DNA of 52,308 bases. It comes from Marinospirillum insulare DSM 21763. GTDB lineage: Bacteria > Pseudomonadota > Gammaproteobacteria > Pseudomonadales > Halomonadaceae. Location of the stretch: positions 1 through 52,308 of the forward strand of contig NZ_JMLW01000022.1 of the NCBI RefSeq assembly GCF_000686905.1, in the 5' to 3' direction. Every line of letters starts with the position of its first letter. The first letter of the stretch is position 1. Below the pieces are notes generated by a model. The model searched no databases. It had not been told where the DNA came from and worked only from the letters and a program-made list of their open reading frames with translations. Both the position numbers and the translations under genes were made by a program. Positions 1-7,563 of this stretch are shown in pieces.

Positions 1-58
1 CAAGCAGGGCAGATATTTGGTATCGTTGCTCTCTGGTGAGCTGTGTGTAGTGTCTCAT
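1..58 (-). CDS. IS30-family transposase, N-terminal 19 codons only
   Basis: Reading from the ATG at 58 on the minus strand gives a peptide opening MRHYTQLTREQRYQISALL, the typical N-terminus of IS30-family DDE transposases (the helix-turn-helix region starts here). The frame is open up to the window edge. Unlike the decayed copy at 3678, it has no stop at codon 2, so this may be an active copy. Only the first 19 codons are visible; the catalytic domain cannot be judged. Confidence 0.75.
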   Translation of the reverse strand, partial: MRHYTQLTREQRYQISALL

Positions 59-151
59 GTTTGCTTCTCATTCTTGGTCGATTGAAAAGCATAAGATGCT
101 ACAGCAGCTTGCCATCCAATCCTAGTTTAATGAGTTGCACTTGAGAGTTGA
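1..151 (-). mobile_element. 5' end of an IS30-family element (runs off the window)
   Basis: The outer end of this element lies at about 149-151 and it runs leftwards out of the window. It contains the start of an IS30-type transposase gene (58 to 1, minus strand). The 151 bases match, in inverted orientation and with scattered substitutions, the stretch 3585-3733 at the other side of the zor genes, which also opens into an IS30 transposase reading. The terminal bases read inwards as AACTCTCAAGTGCAACTCAT. Its insertion cuts the zorC gene. No target duplication can be checked because the other end is outside the window. Confidence 0.8.
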
Positions 152-835
152 ATCCAGGATATAAAACAAAAAGCGGCACTGGTCAGCAAACCGACCATCA
201 TCAAATCCTTTCAAACCGATTCTATTAAACAAATCTTGCAAGTCAAGATTGTATTTGACTGCATAACTAGATGTTTTTAAAGCAGAGCTGTCACTAATCA
301 GCATATCTTTATGATGAATAAAAGCATCAATAATATTTTTCTCAACAGCCATGTTTTTTGGATTTTTTCTTCTGACAGCTTTTCTTTTAGAAAAAATAGC
401 TAGCTGCGACTTAATTAAATTTCTTAATTTATTTAAGATTTTTGGTGATTCGTTACCTGCCTCTATATCTAACTTGTCATATTCTTTTAAGTAGAGACTA
501 ATTAACTCAATAACAACTAGGTTACCTAGCCAAGTCTTTTTTCTAAGTAAATGCTCCAGCATCTCATTTTTAAAGAAACGTTTGCGAAATGCTGTATCGC
601 TCACCCACAGCCACGTCAGAGCACGAAGTGCTAACCTATCATCTAGAAACTCATTAAAATCCCTGTCATAACCATTTCCATTCCAACCTTTAATCTCAGC
701 GACTTTCTCTTCAAAACCCTTGGTGTGCTTACCTGCGACTTGTTGGCCTAAGCTATAGATAAGGTCTTGCCACTGTTTAAAAGCTTCAGGCTGCCAATCA
801 TTAAGTTTGAAATTTTTAATATCAGGTAATCTCAT
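122..835 (-). CDS. zorC: Truncated ZorC-like protein (Zorya type I), 3' end replaced by IS30
   Basis: A helical 237-residue protein with no obvious membrane segment or signal peptide. It starts one base after the zorB stop, so it is the third gene of the zor operon. Position, order and its leucine-rich helices around residues 67-118 fit the N-terminal half of ZorC (EH-signature family, normally over 500 residues); I recognise this mostly from context, and similarity is not provable by eye. The native sequence ends near residue 228. The last nine codons (STLKCNSLN) and the TAG stop are read from the terminal repeat of the IS30 element. Much of the gene is very AT-rich (about 28% GC in 361-480). 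In Zorya, ZorC works downstream of the ZorAB motor with the nuclease/helicase ZorD; neither the rest of zorC nor zorD is in view, so the system is probably broken unless they continue beyond the IS. Confidence 0.6.
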   Translation of the reverse strand: MRLPDIKNFKLNDWQPEAFKQWQDLIYSLGQQVAGKHTKGFEEKVAEIKGWNGNGYDRDFNEFLDDRLALRALTWLWVSDTAFRKRFFKNEMLEHLLRKKTWLGNLVVIELISLYLKEYDKLDIEAGNESPKILNKLRNLIKSQLAIFSKRKAVRRKNPKNMAVEKNIIDAFIHHKDMLISDSSALKTSSYAVKYNLDLQDLFNRIGLKGFDDGRFADQCRFLFYILDSTLKCNSLN

Positions 836-836
836 C

Positions 837-1619
837 TTATTTCTCGATGATATTTAATTGGGCACGCTCAATTTCTTGGCTTTTTGGTCTACGAATAGTG
901 ATGCGTATATCAATCCGTCGGTTAGCACTTAACTCTTCTAGGGTAATCTGTTGCTTAGTAACTGGCCGTGTTTCTGCATAGCCACTAACAGAAAAAAGAC
1001 GCTGGTCATCTTTGTTAAGCATTTCTTGCAAGCTAAGTCTCGCTGGTAAAGAGTTAGTCCAAAACTGCCATAAAGTTATCGCCCTAAAAGTTGAGAGCCC
1101 CCAGTTACCTTTACCTAAAACGCCGTTAAATGAACGGTTATCTGTATGACCCTCTATAAATATTGTGTCTAGATAATCAATTCTATCTTCACGACTAATT
1201 ACTTTATGCAATACCTTGCCTATTGCATAAGCAGTTTCATGAAATTGTGGCTGTATCTCATATGCAGCAGTACTAAATCCAAGAAGATCATTAGGAATAC
1301 GCAACACACTATCATTTTCACTTACAACTACTTGAATACCAAGCTTAGTAAGTTCTTCAGCAGCCTCTTCTAAAATAGTTTTTCTAACTTTCTCTGCTAT
1401 TTTTAACTGCTGAATTTCTTGGTCTAACTTATCTACTTTTTCTTTTAATTCAGCTTCTGTTTCAAGTAGCTGAACCATTAAGGCTACTGCAGCCAATATA
1501 AATATAACCAACAAGGCAGACATAACATCAGAAAAAGACATCCAATAGGAGTTCTCTTCATCTACAGGTGGTGCTTTATGGTACTTACGCACTTTTTTCC
1601 ACCTTCTGCTCAATCTCAT
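837..1619 (-). CDS. zorB: ZorB-like MotB/OmpA-domain stator protein
   Basis: A 260-residue inner-membrane protein built like MotB. It has a short basic N-terminus, one transmembrane helix at about 32-50, a coiled region at 52-92 and an OmpA-like peptidoglycan-binding domain at about 110-243. Asp31 sits just before the helix in the motif SFSDVMSALL, where MotB and ZorB carry the proton-relay aspartate. The OmpA domain shows EGHTD (156-160), LSTFRA (175-180) and NRRIDIRI (233-240). The gene overlaps zorA by 35 bp and stops one base before zorC. With ZorA it should form a proton-driven motor anchored to the cell wall that senses phage. A flagellar MotB role is unlikely, since no flagellar gene is near and the partner has a long cytoplasmic tail. 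Confidence 0.82.
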   Translation of the reverse strand: MRLSRRWKKVRKYHKAPPVDEENSYWMSFSDVMSALLVIFILAAVALMVQLLETEAELKEKVDKLDQEIQQLKIAEKVRKTILEEAAEELTKLGIQVVVSENDSVLRIPNDLLGFSTAAYEIQPQFHETAYAIGKVLHKVISREDRIDYLDTIFIEGHTDNRSFNGVLGKGNWGLSTFRAITLWQFWTNSLPARLSLQEMLNKDDQRLFSVSGYAETRPVTKQQITLEELSANRRIDIRITIRRPKSQEIERAQLNIIEK

Positions 1620-3558
1620 CTACCAAAGTACTAATCGCGCTAACTGCACTAGTCATATTTTTAGTAAATTCAAATGTCTGATTATTCCACTCTTTTAAAC
1701 GCTCATTGGTTTGGTTTGTAACTTCTTGGCTATAACTACTAAGCCAGTGTTCAGCTTGCTTTTCCATTTTGTTAATTTGATCTGCAAACATACCCACACT
1801 GCCAAGTAATTCTTTAGAAAGACTTTGTAAGAAGCTTTTTTGATGCTCTTCTAATTGATTGAAACCACTGTTAGCTGTTTCGGCGGTTTTCTTAAGCTCA
1901 GTTGTTGCTACTAGTAAATTGGTTTGCAGTAAGGTCATACTTTGGCTTTGCTTGGTTAATATTTCAGCTAAATGGCTATTTTCTGAGTTAGTAGTTATTA
2001 AACCGGCATTCAACAATTTCAACGCATCAGCCATTTCTGTAGTTGCCGATCTTGTATTAGCAGACACCAACTGCAAGCTTTTACTTGTAGCTTGAATACT
2101 ATTGCTGCTATTTTCCATTCCATTAACAGCAGCATTTAGGTGTTCTGTTAACTGCTTATGATTTTCAATAAGTAAACGATTTTGTTCTGCAGCGTTACGG
2201 CTATATTCAGTAATTTCGCTAAGTAAATCAGCTTGCTCTTTACCTAGTTGTTCAATAGTTGATTTAACTTCTTCTTGTCTAGCTTGATCACGCAAATCAG
2301 CCTGTTCTTGAATAGCTTTCTGATGAATAGCTAAGTCTTCAAGTAAACCACTTTGTTTAGAAGATAAGTTGCCTAGCAACTGATCGTATTGCTCTTGCGC
2401 ATTAGCATTTTGCTTTTGGTTTTTTTCAAAAATTTCTAGCAAATCTTCTTGCAACTCTTGTTGTTGCTGTTTGTAGTTACCTTGCTGCTCAGCGCTGTTC
2501 TCTAAAAACTTACTTTGTTGGCTATTAAAGCCTTCAAAAGACTGACTGAGCTGCTCACTAATTTCTTGCATCGACTCTTGAACAGCTTGGGCAGCATTAT
2601 TCATTTCCTGTGCTTGCTCTTGTCCAGCTAGCTTCATACCACCCATAAATTCAGTTACGAGGTCCTCTAAAGCTTGTGAAGACTGCTGCTGCGTATTACT
2701 CACCAGACTATTAATTGCTGGTTCCATAATTTTTGTTAAAGCATGCTCCATAGACTTCTGAAAATCCTCAGACATACTAGAGACAGATTTTTGTAGCTCA
2801 CTACCGATTTTTTCATGTAAGGTTTGTAGTGCTTCTTTGCTTTGCTCGCTACTATCTTTAATGTGTAATAGGGCTTGCTCACTAGGAGCCATCGGAAAAA
2901 CACTAATTAAAAGATGGTTAATTTTTTCAACTGATTTATGTGCAGCTTTTTCTAATGCCCTTTCAGTAGTACTAGCGATCAAACTAAAAAAAACACCTAG
3001 AACAGAAGTATTAAAGGCAATAGATGCGCCGCTAATTAACTCTCCAATTCCTTGTTTTAAAACTACTGTATCATCAGTATTTATCTCTAGGTTATTTAAA
3101 CCTAGCACCAATCCAGTAAAAGTACCAAGAACACCTATTGCTACCAACATACTCGGTATAGAAACTATTAAACGACTACCACTTAAGTGTGGAAAAACAT
3201 TAGTTGTATTAAAAAAATACTTGCTATCTATTGTACTATAATCTTTCGTCTTAGTAGTATTTGTTACTAGACTTTGGTCAAAATCTAACCACAAGTTTTT
3301 AATTACTTTATCTGTACATTTATTTTTAAAGTATTCCTTTAAGTTATACCGAAGAAAAGCATTTTTTTCAGAATTTTGTTTTTCAATCGCGTCAATCAAT
3401 TGATCTGTACGCTTTGGTTTTTCTACAAAATAGGTGCGAAATAAAAAAACCATGTAAACTAAAAATATAGCCACCATAATTAAGCCAAAAACCACACCAA
3501 CTGCCTGAGTGGGTATAAGGGCCCACCAAATATCCGACCAAGAAAAACCACTGCTCAT
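1585..3558 (-). CDS. zorA: ZorA-like MotA/TolQ/ExbB proton-channel protein with long coiled-coil tail
   Basis: A 657-residue membrane protein. Hydrophobic helices lie at about 17-41, 131-155 (SIPSMLVAIGVLGTFTGL) and 171-195; the last two form the MotA/ExbB proton-channel core. From residue 225 to the end the protein is a very long Gln/Glu-rich coiled coil, the hallmark of ZorA, whose tail projects into the cytoplasm and signals to effectors. The start ATG at 3558 has an AAGGAAG ribosome site 6 bases upstream. Only 26-28 bp separate it from the end of a decayed IS30 copy, so the native promoter seems lost; I found no convincing minus-strand promoter in the remnant. TolQ/ExbB or MotA roles are less likely because of the tail and the neighbouring ZorB. 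Confidence 0.82.
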   Translation of the reverse strand: MSSGFSWSDIWWALIPTQAVGVVFGLIMVAIFLVYMVFLFRTYFVEKPKRTDQLIDAIEKQNSEKNAFLRYNLKEYFKNKCTDKVIKNLWLDFDQSLVTNTTKTKDYSTIDSKYFFNTTNVFPHLSGSRLIVSIPSMLVAIGVLGTFTGLVLGLNNLEINTDDTVVLKQGIGELISGASIAFNTSVLGVFFSLIASTTERALEKAAHKSVEKINHLLISVFPMAPSEQALLHIKDSSEQSKEALQTLHEKIGSELQKSVSSMSEDFQKSMEHALTKIMEPAINSLVSNTQQQSSQALEDLVTEFMGGMKLAGQEQAQEMNNAAQAVQESMQEISEQLSQSFEGFNSQQSKFLENSAEQQGNYKQQQQELQEDLLEIFEKNQKQNANAQEQYDQLLGNLSSKQSGLLEDLAIHQKAIQEQADLRDQARQEEVKSTIEQLGKEQADLLSEITEYSRNAAEQNRLLIENHKQLTEHLNAAVNGMENSSNSIQATSKSLQLVSANTRSATTEMADALKLLNAGLITTNSENSHLAEILTKQSQSMTLLQTNLLVATTELKKTAETANSGFNQLEEHQKSFLQSLSKELLGSVGMFADQINKMEKQAEHWLSSYSQEVTNQTNERLKEWNNQTFEFTKNMTSAVSAISTLVDEIEQKVEKSA

Positions 3559-3584
3559 TATTTACTTCCTTTCTAGACCTTGAC

Positions 3585-4138
3585 TTAACTCTCAAGCACA
3601 ACTCATTAAATTAGGATTTTAAGGCGAGCTACTCTAGCACTTTATGCTTTTCTATCGACCAAGAATAAAAAGCAAACATGTGACGCTACACACAATCCAC
3701 CAGAAAACAACGATACCAAATATATGCACTGCTTGATAACAATTTAACCCAAACTGAAATCGCTAAAACGCTGGTTTTTCACAAATCCACCATTAAACGA
3801 GAGCTTAAACGCAATACAAGCAAACGTGGCTATCGTCCTAAGTAAGCTCAAGAATTTACCTAAGAAAGAATTAAGTAGTCCATAAAACACTGTTTTAACG
3901 AACCTACTTGGACTCTAGTAAAAAGCTTGCCAAGCTGAATATTTTAAAGGCCAGTCATGAGCAAGTTTGTCAACATATATTCATAGATTAGTCAAAAGGT
4001 GCCTTCCTTTATAACCACCTTCGCTACCAAAAAAACAAATGACGTTTTGGAGGTATAGACCCTAGAGCTCAGATACTCAACCGTGTATCCATTAATTTAT
4101 GGCTGGAGATTGCTAACAACAAAGAGTTGGTAGACGTT
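3585..4138 (+). pseudogene. Decayed IS30-family element, 5' end and first half of transposase
   Basis: The outer end at about 3585-3587 and the following 150 bases mirror the IS30 end at the left edge of the window. The transposase would begin at ATG 3678, but codon 2 is TGA. The frame then reads an IS30 helix-turn-helix (LTQTEIAKTLVFHKSTIKRE) before stops at 3842 and beyond. Further IS30-like pieces appear in shifted frames: ASHEQVCQHIYS near 3955, HLRYQKNK near 4017, and NRVSIN followed by EIANNKELVD between 4079 and 4135. There the similarity stops and HMG-CoA lyase sequence begins without any IS end. This is an old copy, frameshifted and missing its 3' half. Confidence 0.75.
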
Positions 4139-4492
4139 GGCACACCGCTAAAGGCCAAACGTATGCTAGAAGCAGTTAGCCAGCACATTCCTATGAGTAA
4201 ACTGGCCGCCCACTTTCACGACACCTATGGCCAAGCTCTAGCCAACCTCTACGCAGTATTAGAAGAAGGCATAGCAGTTATTGACAGCTCGGTTGCAGGC
4301 TTAGGCGGCTGCCCCTACGCTAAAGGCGCAGCAGGCAATGTAGCCAGTGAAGACGTGATTTATCTGCTAAATGGACTAGGTATAAAAAGCGGTATAAACC
4401 TAGAAAAACTAGCCGCAACGGGGGATTGGATAACTCGAAGCATCAATCGCCCCAACCGCTCAAAAGTAGGTATAGCCATGATGGCTGGGTAG
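4127..4492 (+). pseudogene. mvaB: 3' half of a hydroxymethylglutaryl-CoA lyase gene
   Basis: The 121 codons match the C-terminal part of HMG-CoA lyase, the last enzyme of leucine breakdown (HMG-CoA to acetyl-CoA and acetoacetate). The metal-binding HFHDTYGQALAN and the catalytic-cysteine loop GLGGCPYAKGAAGN are both present. The full enzyme has about 300 residues; the N-terminal barrel half with the Arg/Asp active-site pair is missing. Homology starts at VGTPLKAK (about 4133); the codons just before it read like the IS30 transposase. The nominal TTG start at 4127 lies in the IS-derived sequence, so the piece is probably not translated. The rest of the leucine or isovalerate pathway is absent here, so a deletion between the IS and this gene is inferred. 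Confidence 0.85.
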
Positions 4493-4523
4493 GTTTTGTA
4501 AAGGTAGTTTTGCAGTAACCCTA

Positions 4524-4554
4524 AGCCCTAACAGTTAAAATTAACTTTAGGGCT
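4524..4554. terminator. Long palindrome, probable bidirectional terminator
   Basis: AGCCCTAA (4524-4531) pairs with TTAGGGCT (4547-4554), and inside it AGTTAA (4533-4538) pairs with TTAACT (4541-4546) around a two-base loop, with one unpaired C. It lies between the convergent HMG-CoA lyase fragment and the toxin gene. A T-rich run (CCTTTTTAT) follows about ten bases downstream on the plus strand. Confidence 0.55.
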
Positions 4555-4566
4555 AACCTTGCCTTT

Positions 4567-4857
4567 TTATAGATTTCTTTCATTTTCTTTGTTGTGCCAA
4601 ACCCTCAAAATATAAATAACACTATCAGCAATTAAATACCGTGCAGTGTAGTTACCAATATATAGGTCTCGAATTCTTTCTGGATCTGGAGCTTTGCTTA
4701 CGGGCAAACCAATTTTTGGAAATTGTTTTAACTTGGAAATTCCCTCTTGGAGATCAATTGCTATTCTACGGGCTGTGTAAGGGTTCTTTACTTCCACAAA
4801 CTCAACAACTCGCTGAAGGTCTTTGAGCGAACCTGGTGAATACCTAACCTCTATCAT
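4567..4857 (-). CDS. ParE/RelE-superfamily toxin
   Basis: A 96-residue basic protein with the compact RelE/ParE fold signature: an N-terminal strand (IEVRYSPGSLKDLQRVVEFV), two helices rich in charged residues (NPYTARRIAIDLQEGISKLKQFP), then strands LYIGNYTARYLIADSVIYILRVWHNKE near the C-terminus. The final R-hydrophobic-W-H-x-K pattern is usual for ParE-type toxins. ParE members poison DNA gyrase and RelE members cut mRNA on the ribosome; the sequence does not decide between them, though the C-terminus looks more ParE-like. The start overlaps the antitoxin stop by 4 bp (ATGA), so the two are translationally coupled. It appears full length. Confidence 0.85.
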   Translation of the reverse strand: MIEVRYSPGSLKDLQRVVEFVEVKNPYTARRIAIDLQEGISKLKQFPKIGLPVSKAPDPERIRDLYIGNYTARYLIADSVIYILRVWHNKENERNL

Positions 4858-5117
4858 TTTGGTAGCTCTTTGCGCTCACCAGTGCCCCAGCTATTTAACC
4901 AAGCATTCACATCTGCTTCAGGGATTGATTTACCTAACTTAATAGACTCTAGTGCCTCTAGTGTGTCTGTCCACCTAGAATCTTCTAATGACTGCCTAGC
5001 TAAAAACTCTTTAATTGCTTGATTTATAAGATAATTTTTACTTCTATCTAGCTTGCTAGCTAAAGATTCAAGTGGTTTGTTGATATCGTCTGCTAGCCGG
5101 ATACTTGTAATACTCAT
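4854..5117 (-). CDS. Ribbon-helix-helix (CopG/ParD-like) antitoxin
   Basis: An 87-residue protein. Residues 1-45 form a ribbon-helix-helix DNA-binding domain (MSITSIRLADDINKPLESLA, then SKNYLINQAIKEFL); the C-terminal tail should wrap the toxin. An upstream in-frame ATG exists at 5138, but the start at 5117 is preferred. AGAGGTG stands 6 bases before it, and the promoter at 5143-5171 would start transcription near 5136, leaving the upstream ATG at or before the first base of the mRNA. Antitoxin-first order with a 4-bp overlap is the usual type II arrangement, and the pair probably represses its own promoter. Confidence 0.85.
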   Translation of the reverse strand: MSITSIRLADDINKPLESLASKLDRSKNYLINQAIKEFLARQSLEDSRWTDTLEALESIKLGKSIPEADVNAWLNSWGTGERKELPK

Positions 5118-5142
5118 AGAAAACACCTCTGTATTCACTTGT

Positions 5143-5171
5143 ATTATATGCTAGTACGCATTAGAACCCAA
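5143..5171 (-). promoter_or_regulatory. Promoter of the ParE/RHH toxin-antitoxin operon
   Basis: On the minus strand, TTGGGT (5171-5166) and a perfect TATAAT (5148-5143) are 17 bp apart. Transcription should begin near 5136, about 20 bases before the antitoxin ATG at 5117. The site supports the shorter antitoxin start. Confidence 0.7.
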
Positions 5172-5600
5172 CGCTAGAGTATTTTATTGTTGCTGATTAC
5201 AAACTCACTGTAGTAAAGCGGCAATACAAGATTAACTTGCTCTAAAGCCGATGAACCTTAAGTGCCCGTTAATTTAATGGTTTTATGAGGTGAGCACTTT
5301 TTGATGTAAGACTCTAACGACCTTGCTCTAGTGCGCCTAAAAAAGCTGAGCAAGAGTTATGCTTTAGGTGTTTGTATCGCTCTACTTACTACTTATTTTA
5401 TAAACTATTTATTCCCCATTCTTAAGCCAGACTACTCGAGAGAAGCAACAAGGGTAGTTAATCAAGAGTAGCGAACACAGTTTAGCTTTAAGGTTTACTG
5501 AGACGGTAGAATACGGTAAAAGACATACATTCATACCTACTCTATACTGAGCTAAATCTGGTCGCTGAGAAGCACGTAAGAAAAAATAAGGAATACCCTT
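5172..5600. other. 429-bp gap without a recognisable gene
   Basis: No reading frame with family features was seen on either strand. It holds two weak dyads: AAGTGC (5260-5265) with GCACTT (5294-5299), and CTTGCTC (5322-5328) with GAGCAAG (5348-5354). The nonamer CTTGCTCTA occurs twice (5236 and 5322). The last 30 bases carry the AAGGAA ribosome site of the following gene. The region may be decayed DNA linked to the neighbouring rearrangement. Confidence 0.5.
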
Positions 5601-6764
5601 GTGTTAAGACGTCTCTACTCTGGTTCTAATCTTGATCGCGCTCAAAGCCTCTATGATTTGCGTGCTCGTGCAGTTAAAAAGCTACCTAATTTCTGTAGGG
5701 AATACTTAGAAGGTGGCGGTGATGATGAGTTAACTTTAAGCCGTAACCGCCAATCTTTTAATGATATTTTATTTAGGCCACGAATGCTGGTTGATATAAG
5801 CCAACGTGATTTATCTACCCAAATTTTTGATCAGCGTATAGCCATGCCATTAGCCATAGCACCAACAGGCTTTAATGGTTTACTTAGCCACGAGGGCGAT
5901 TTAAAACTAGCCCTTGCCGCTAAAAAAGCCGGCATACCCTTTATTCAAAGCTTAGTGTCTACCGTTTCTTTAGAACGTATTGCAGCGACGGGTGTGCGTC
6001 ACTGGATGCAACTCTATCTTTTTCAGAATAGAGAAAACTTTAAAGGTGTTATTGAGCGAGCTAAAAAAGCCGGCTGCGAGGCTCTAGTGCTAACCGTTGA
6101 TACCTCTGTTTTAGGTAATCGTACTTGGGATAGACGCAATTATCGTGCGCCTATGCAGCTAAACCTGCGCAATTTAATTCACCTAGCCACTCGGCCTGCT
6201 TGGGTTTGGGATATTTTAGTACCCAAGGGCATGCCTAAATTTACTAACTTAGGTGACTCTTTACCGCCAAACCAAGCTAGTGCTAAAAATGCTGCTAGTT
6301 TTTTAACTAAAGAAATGGACGCATCTTTAAACTGGCAAGATGTCCGCTGGCTAAGAGAAAACTGGCAAGGTAAGTTAATTCTAAAAGGTCTACTCACCAG
6401 TGAAGATGCATTACAAGCCAAAGCCTTAGGTGTAGATGGCATTGTTATTTCTAACCACGGTGGTCGCCAGTTAGACTCAGCACCAAGCGCTATCGATGTA
6501 TTACCTGAAATACGTCAAGCAGTAGGGCAAGATTTTTTACTCATTGTGGATGGTGGCTTACGCCGTGGTAGTGATTTAATCAAAGCCCTCTGCTTAGGCG
6601 CGAATTTAGTCTTAAGCGGTAGAGCAACTCTTTATGGTTTAGCCGCAGGTGGGCAAGCCGGTGCCGATAAAGCCTTAGAAATTATTCAAACTGAAGCCGA
6701 TAGAACCCTAGGCTTGCTAGGCTGCACAGAAATAAACCAGTTAGGAAAAGAGTATTTGCTCTAG
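5601..6764 (+). CDS. lldD: FMN-dependent alpha-hydroxy acid dehydrogenase (L-lactate/mandelate type)
   Basis: This 387-residue protein belongs to the glycolate oxidase / L-lactate dehydrogenase / mandelate dehydrogenase family, which oxidises L-2-hydroxy acids to 2-keto acids with FMN and passes electrons to the respiratory chain. Family marks are LAIAPTGFNGLLSHEGD (FMN site), TVDTSVLGNRTWDRRN, and SNHGGRQLDSAPSAIDVLPEI with the catalytic His286 followed by the FMN-phosphate region DGGLRRGSDLIKALCLGA. The start is a GTG with AAGGAA 7 bases upstream. The middle insert (about 180-245) is hydrophobic in part and probably holds the membrane contact. The substrate is not certain: lactate is most common but mandelate-type enzymes look alike, so the symbol is tentative. 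Confidence 0.85.
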   Translation: MLRRLYSGSNLDRAQSLYDLRARAVKKLPNFCREYLEGGGDDELTLSRNRQSFNDILFRPRMLVDISQRDLSTQIFDQRIAMPLAIAPTGFNGLLSHEGDLKLALAAKKAGIPFIQSLVSTVSLERIAATGVRHWMQLYLFQNRENFKGVIERAKKAGCEALVLTVDTSVLGNRTWDRRNYRAPMQLNLRNLIHLATRPAWVWDILVPKGMPKFTNLGDSLPPNQASAKNAASFLTKEMDASLNWQDVRWLRENWQGKLILKGLLTSEDALQAKALGVDGIVISNHGGRQLDSAPSAIDVLPEIRQAVGQDFLLIVDGGLRRGSDLIKALCLGANLVLSGRATLYGLAAGGQAGADKALEIIQTEADRTLGLLGCTEINQLGKEYLL

Positions 6765-6787
6765 CCGTTATTTATAAAGGTAGTCTT

Positions 6788-7552
6788 ATGCGTTTAAGGA
6801 TTTTTTCTGACTTACATTTTGAGACTTATATAGATGGGCGCGATTTTCCTGATGCGGATGCCGATGTCATTATTTTGGCAGGTGATATTCACCTAGGTAC
6901 TGCTGGGCTAGACTGGGCTGCTAAACGCTTTTCAGGTACACCCATTATTTATGTGCCTGGCAACCATGAGTATTATGGCTCTTCTATGCCGGCTATGCGT
7001 AAAGAACTACGAAATAAAGCCGAAAGGCTAGGAATTCACTTACTTGATAATACTAGCCTTGAGTTAGATGGGGTAAAGTTTTTAGGCACAACCCTTTGGA
7101 CAGACTTTAATCTTTATGCAGGAGATTTAGAAAAAGATTATGTCAGCACTTATAAGAAAGCACTAAGCTTTATGCTCGACTACCATATTATTGAGCAGCC
7201 TGAAGGTGAGAGGTTTTTACCTGAAGAAAGTCAGCGCTTACATAAGGTTGCGGTTGACTGGCTAACTACTGAGTTAGCAAAACCTTTTGCTGGCACTCAG
7301 GTCGTTATTAGTCATCATGCCCCTAATGCCGCTTGTATTCCGCCACGTTTTCAAGGGGATATTTTATCACCAGCCTTTGCTTCTAACCTAGACCAACTCA
7401 TGGGTAAAGCAAAGCTTTGGATTCATGGTCATGTGCACGAAAGAGTCGATTTTGAGTATCAAGGCACACGTATAATAGCTAACCCAGGTGGATACCCTAA
7501 CGAGTTTGAAGAGCCTAGTTTCATACCTGATTTAGTTATAAAGGTACCCTAA
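6788..7552 (+). CDS. Calcineurin-like metallophosphoesterase
   Basis: A 254-residue protein with all five metal-site blocks of the calcineurin-like superfamily in order: FSDLHFE (D7, H9), LAGDIHLG, VPGNHEYYG, VISHHAPNA and IHGHVHERVD. Such enzymes use two metal ions to hydrolyse phosphomonoesters or diesters; the substrate cannot be told from the sequence. It lies 23 bp after the hydroxyacid dehydrogenase on the same strand and probably shares its transcript. There is no signal peptide, so it acts in the cytoplasm. The gene ends convergently, 11 bp from azlD. Confidence 0.88.
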   Translation: MRLRIFSDLHFETYIDGRDFPDADADVIILAGDIHLGTAGLDWAAKRFSGTPIIYVPGNHEYYGSSMPAMRKELRNKAERLGIHLLDNTSLELDGVKFLGTTLWTDFNLYAGDLEKDYVSTYKKALSFMLDYHIIEQPEGERFLPEESQRLHKVAVDWLTTELAKPFAGTQVVISHHAPNAACIPPRFQGDILSPAFASNLDQLMGKAKLWIHGHVHERVDFEYQGTRIIANPGGYPNEFEEPSFIPDLVIKVP

Positions 7553-7563
7553 AACTCTTGTCT

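Noticed and set aside
2837-3241. 134-codon plus-strand frame inside zorA
   Set aside because: It is a shadow of the zorA membrane segments on the other strand; its hydrophobic look comes from that.
1585-3558. zorA as a flagellar MotA, TolQ or ExbB subunit
   Set aside because: The channel core is shared, but those proteins lack the 430-residue coiled tail, and no flagellar, Tol or TonB genes are near. The overlapping MotB-like gene and the third gene fit Zorya better.
1-4138. Zorya plus two IS30 copies as a working composite transposon
   Set aside because: The right copy has stops from codon 2 onward and lacks its 3' half and outer end, so the unit could not be mobilised as a whole from this structure.
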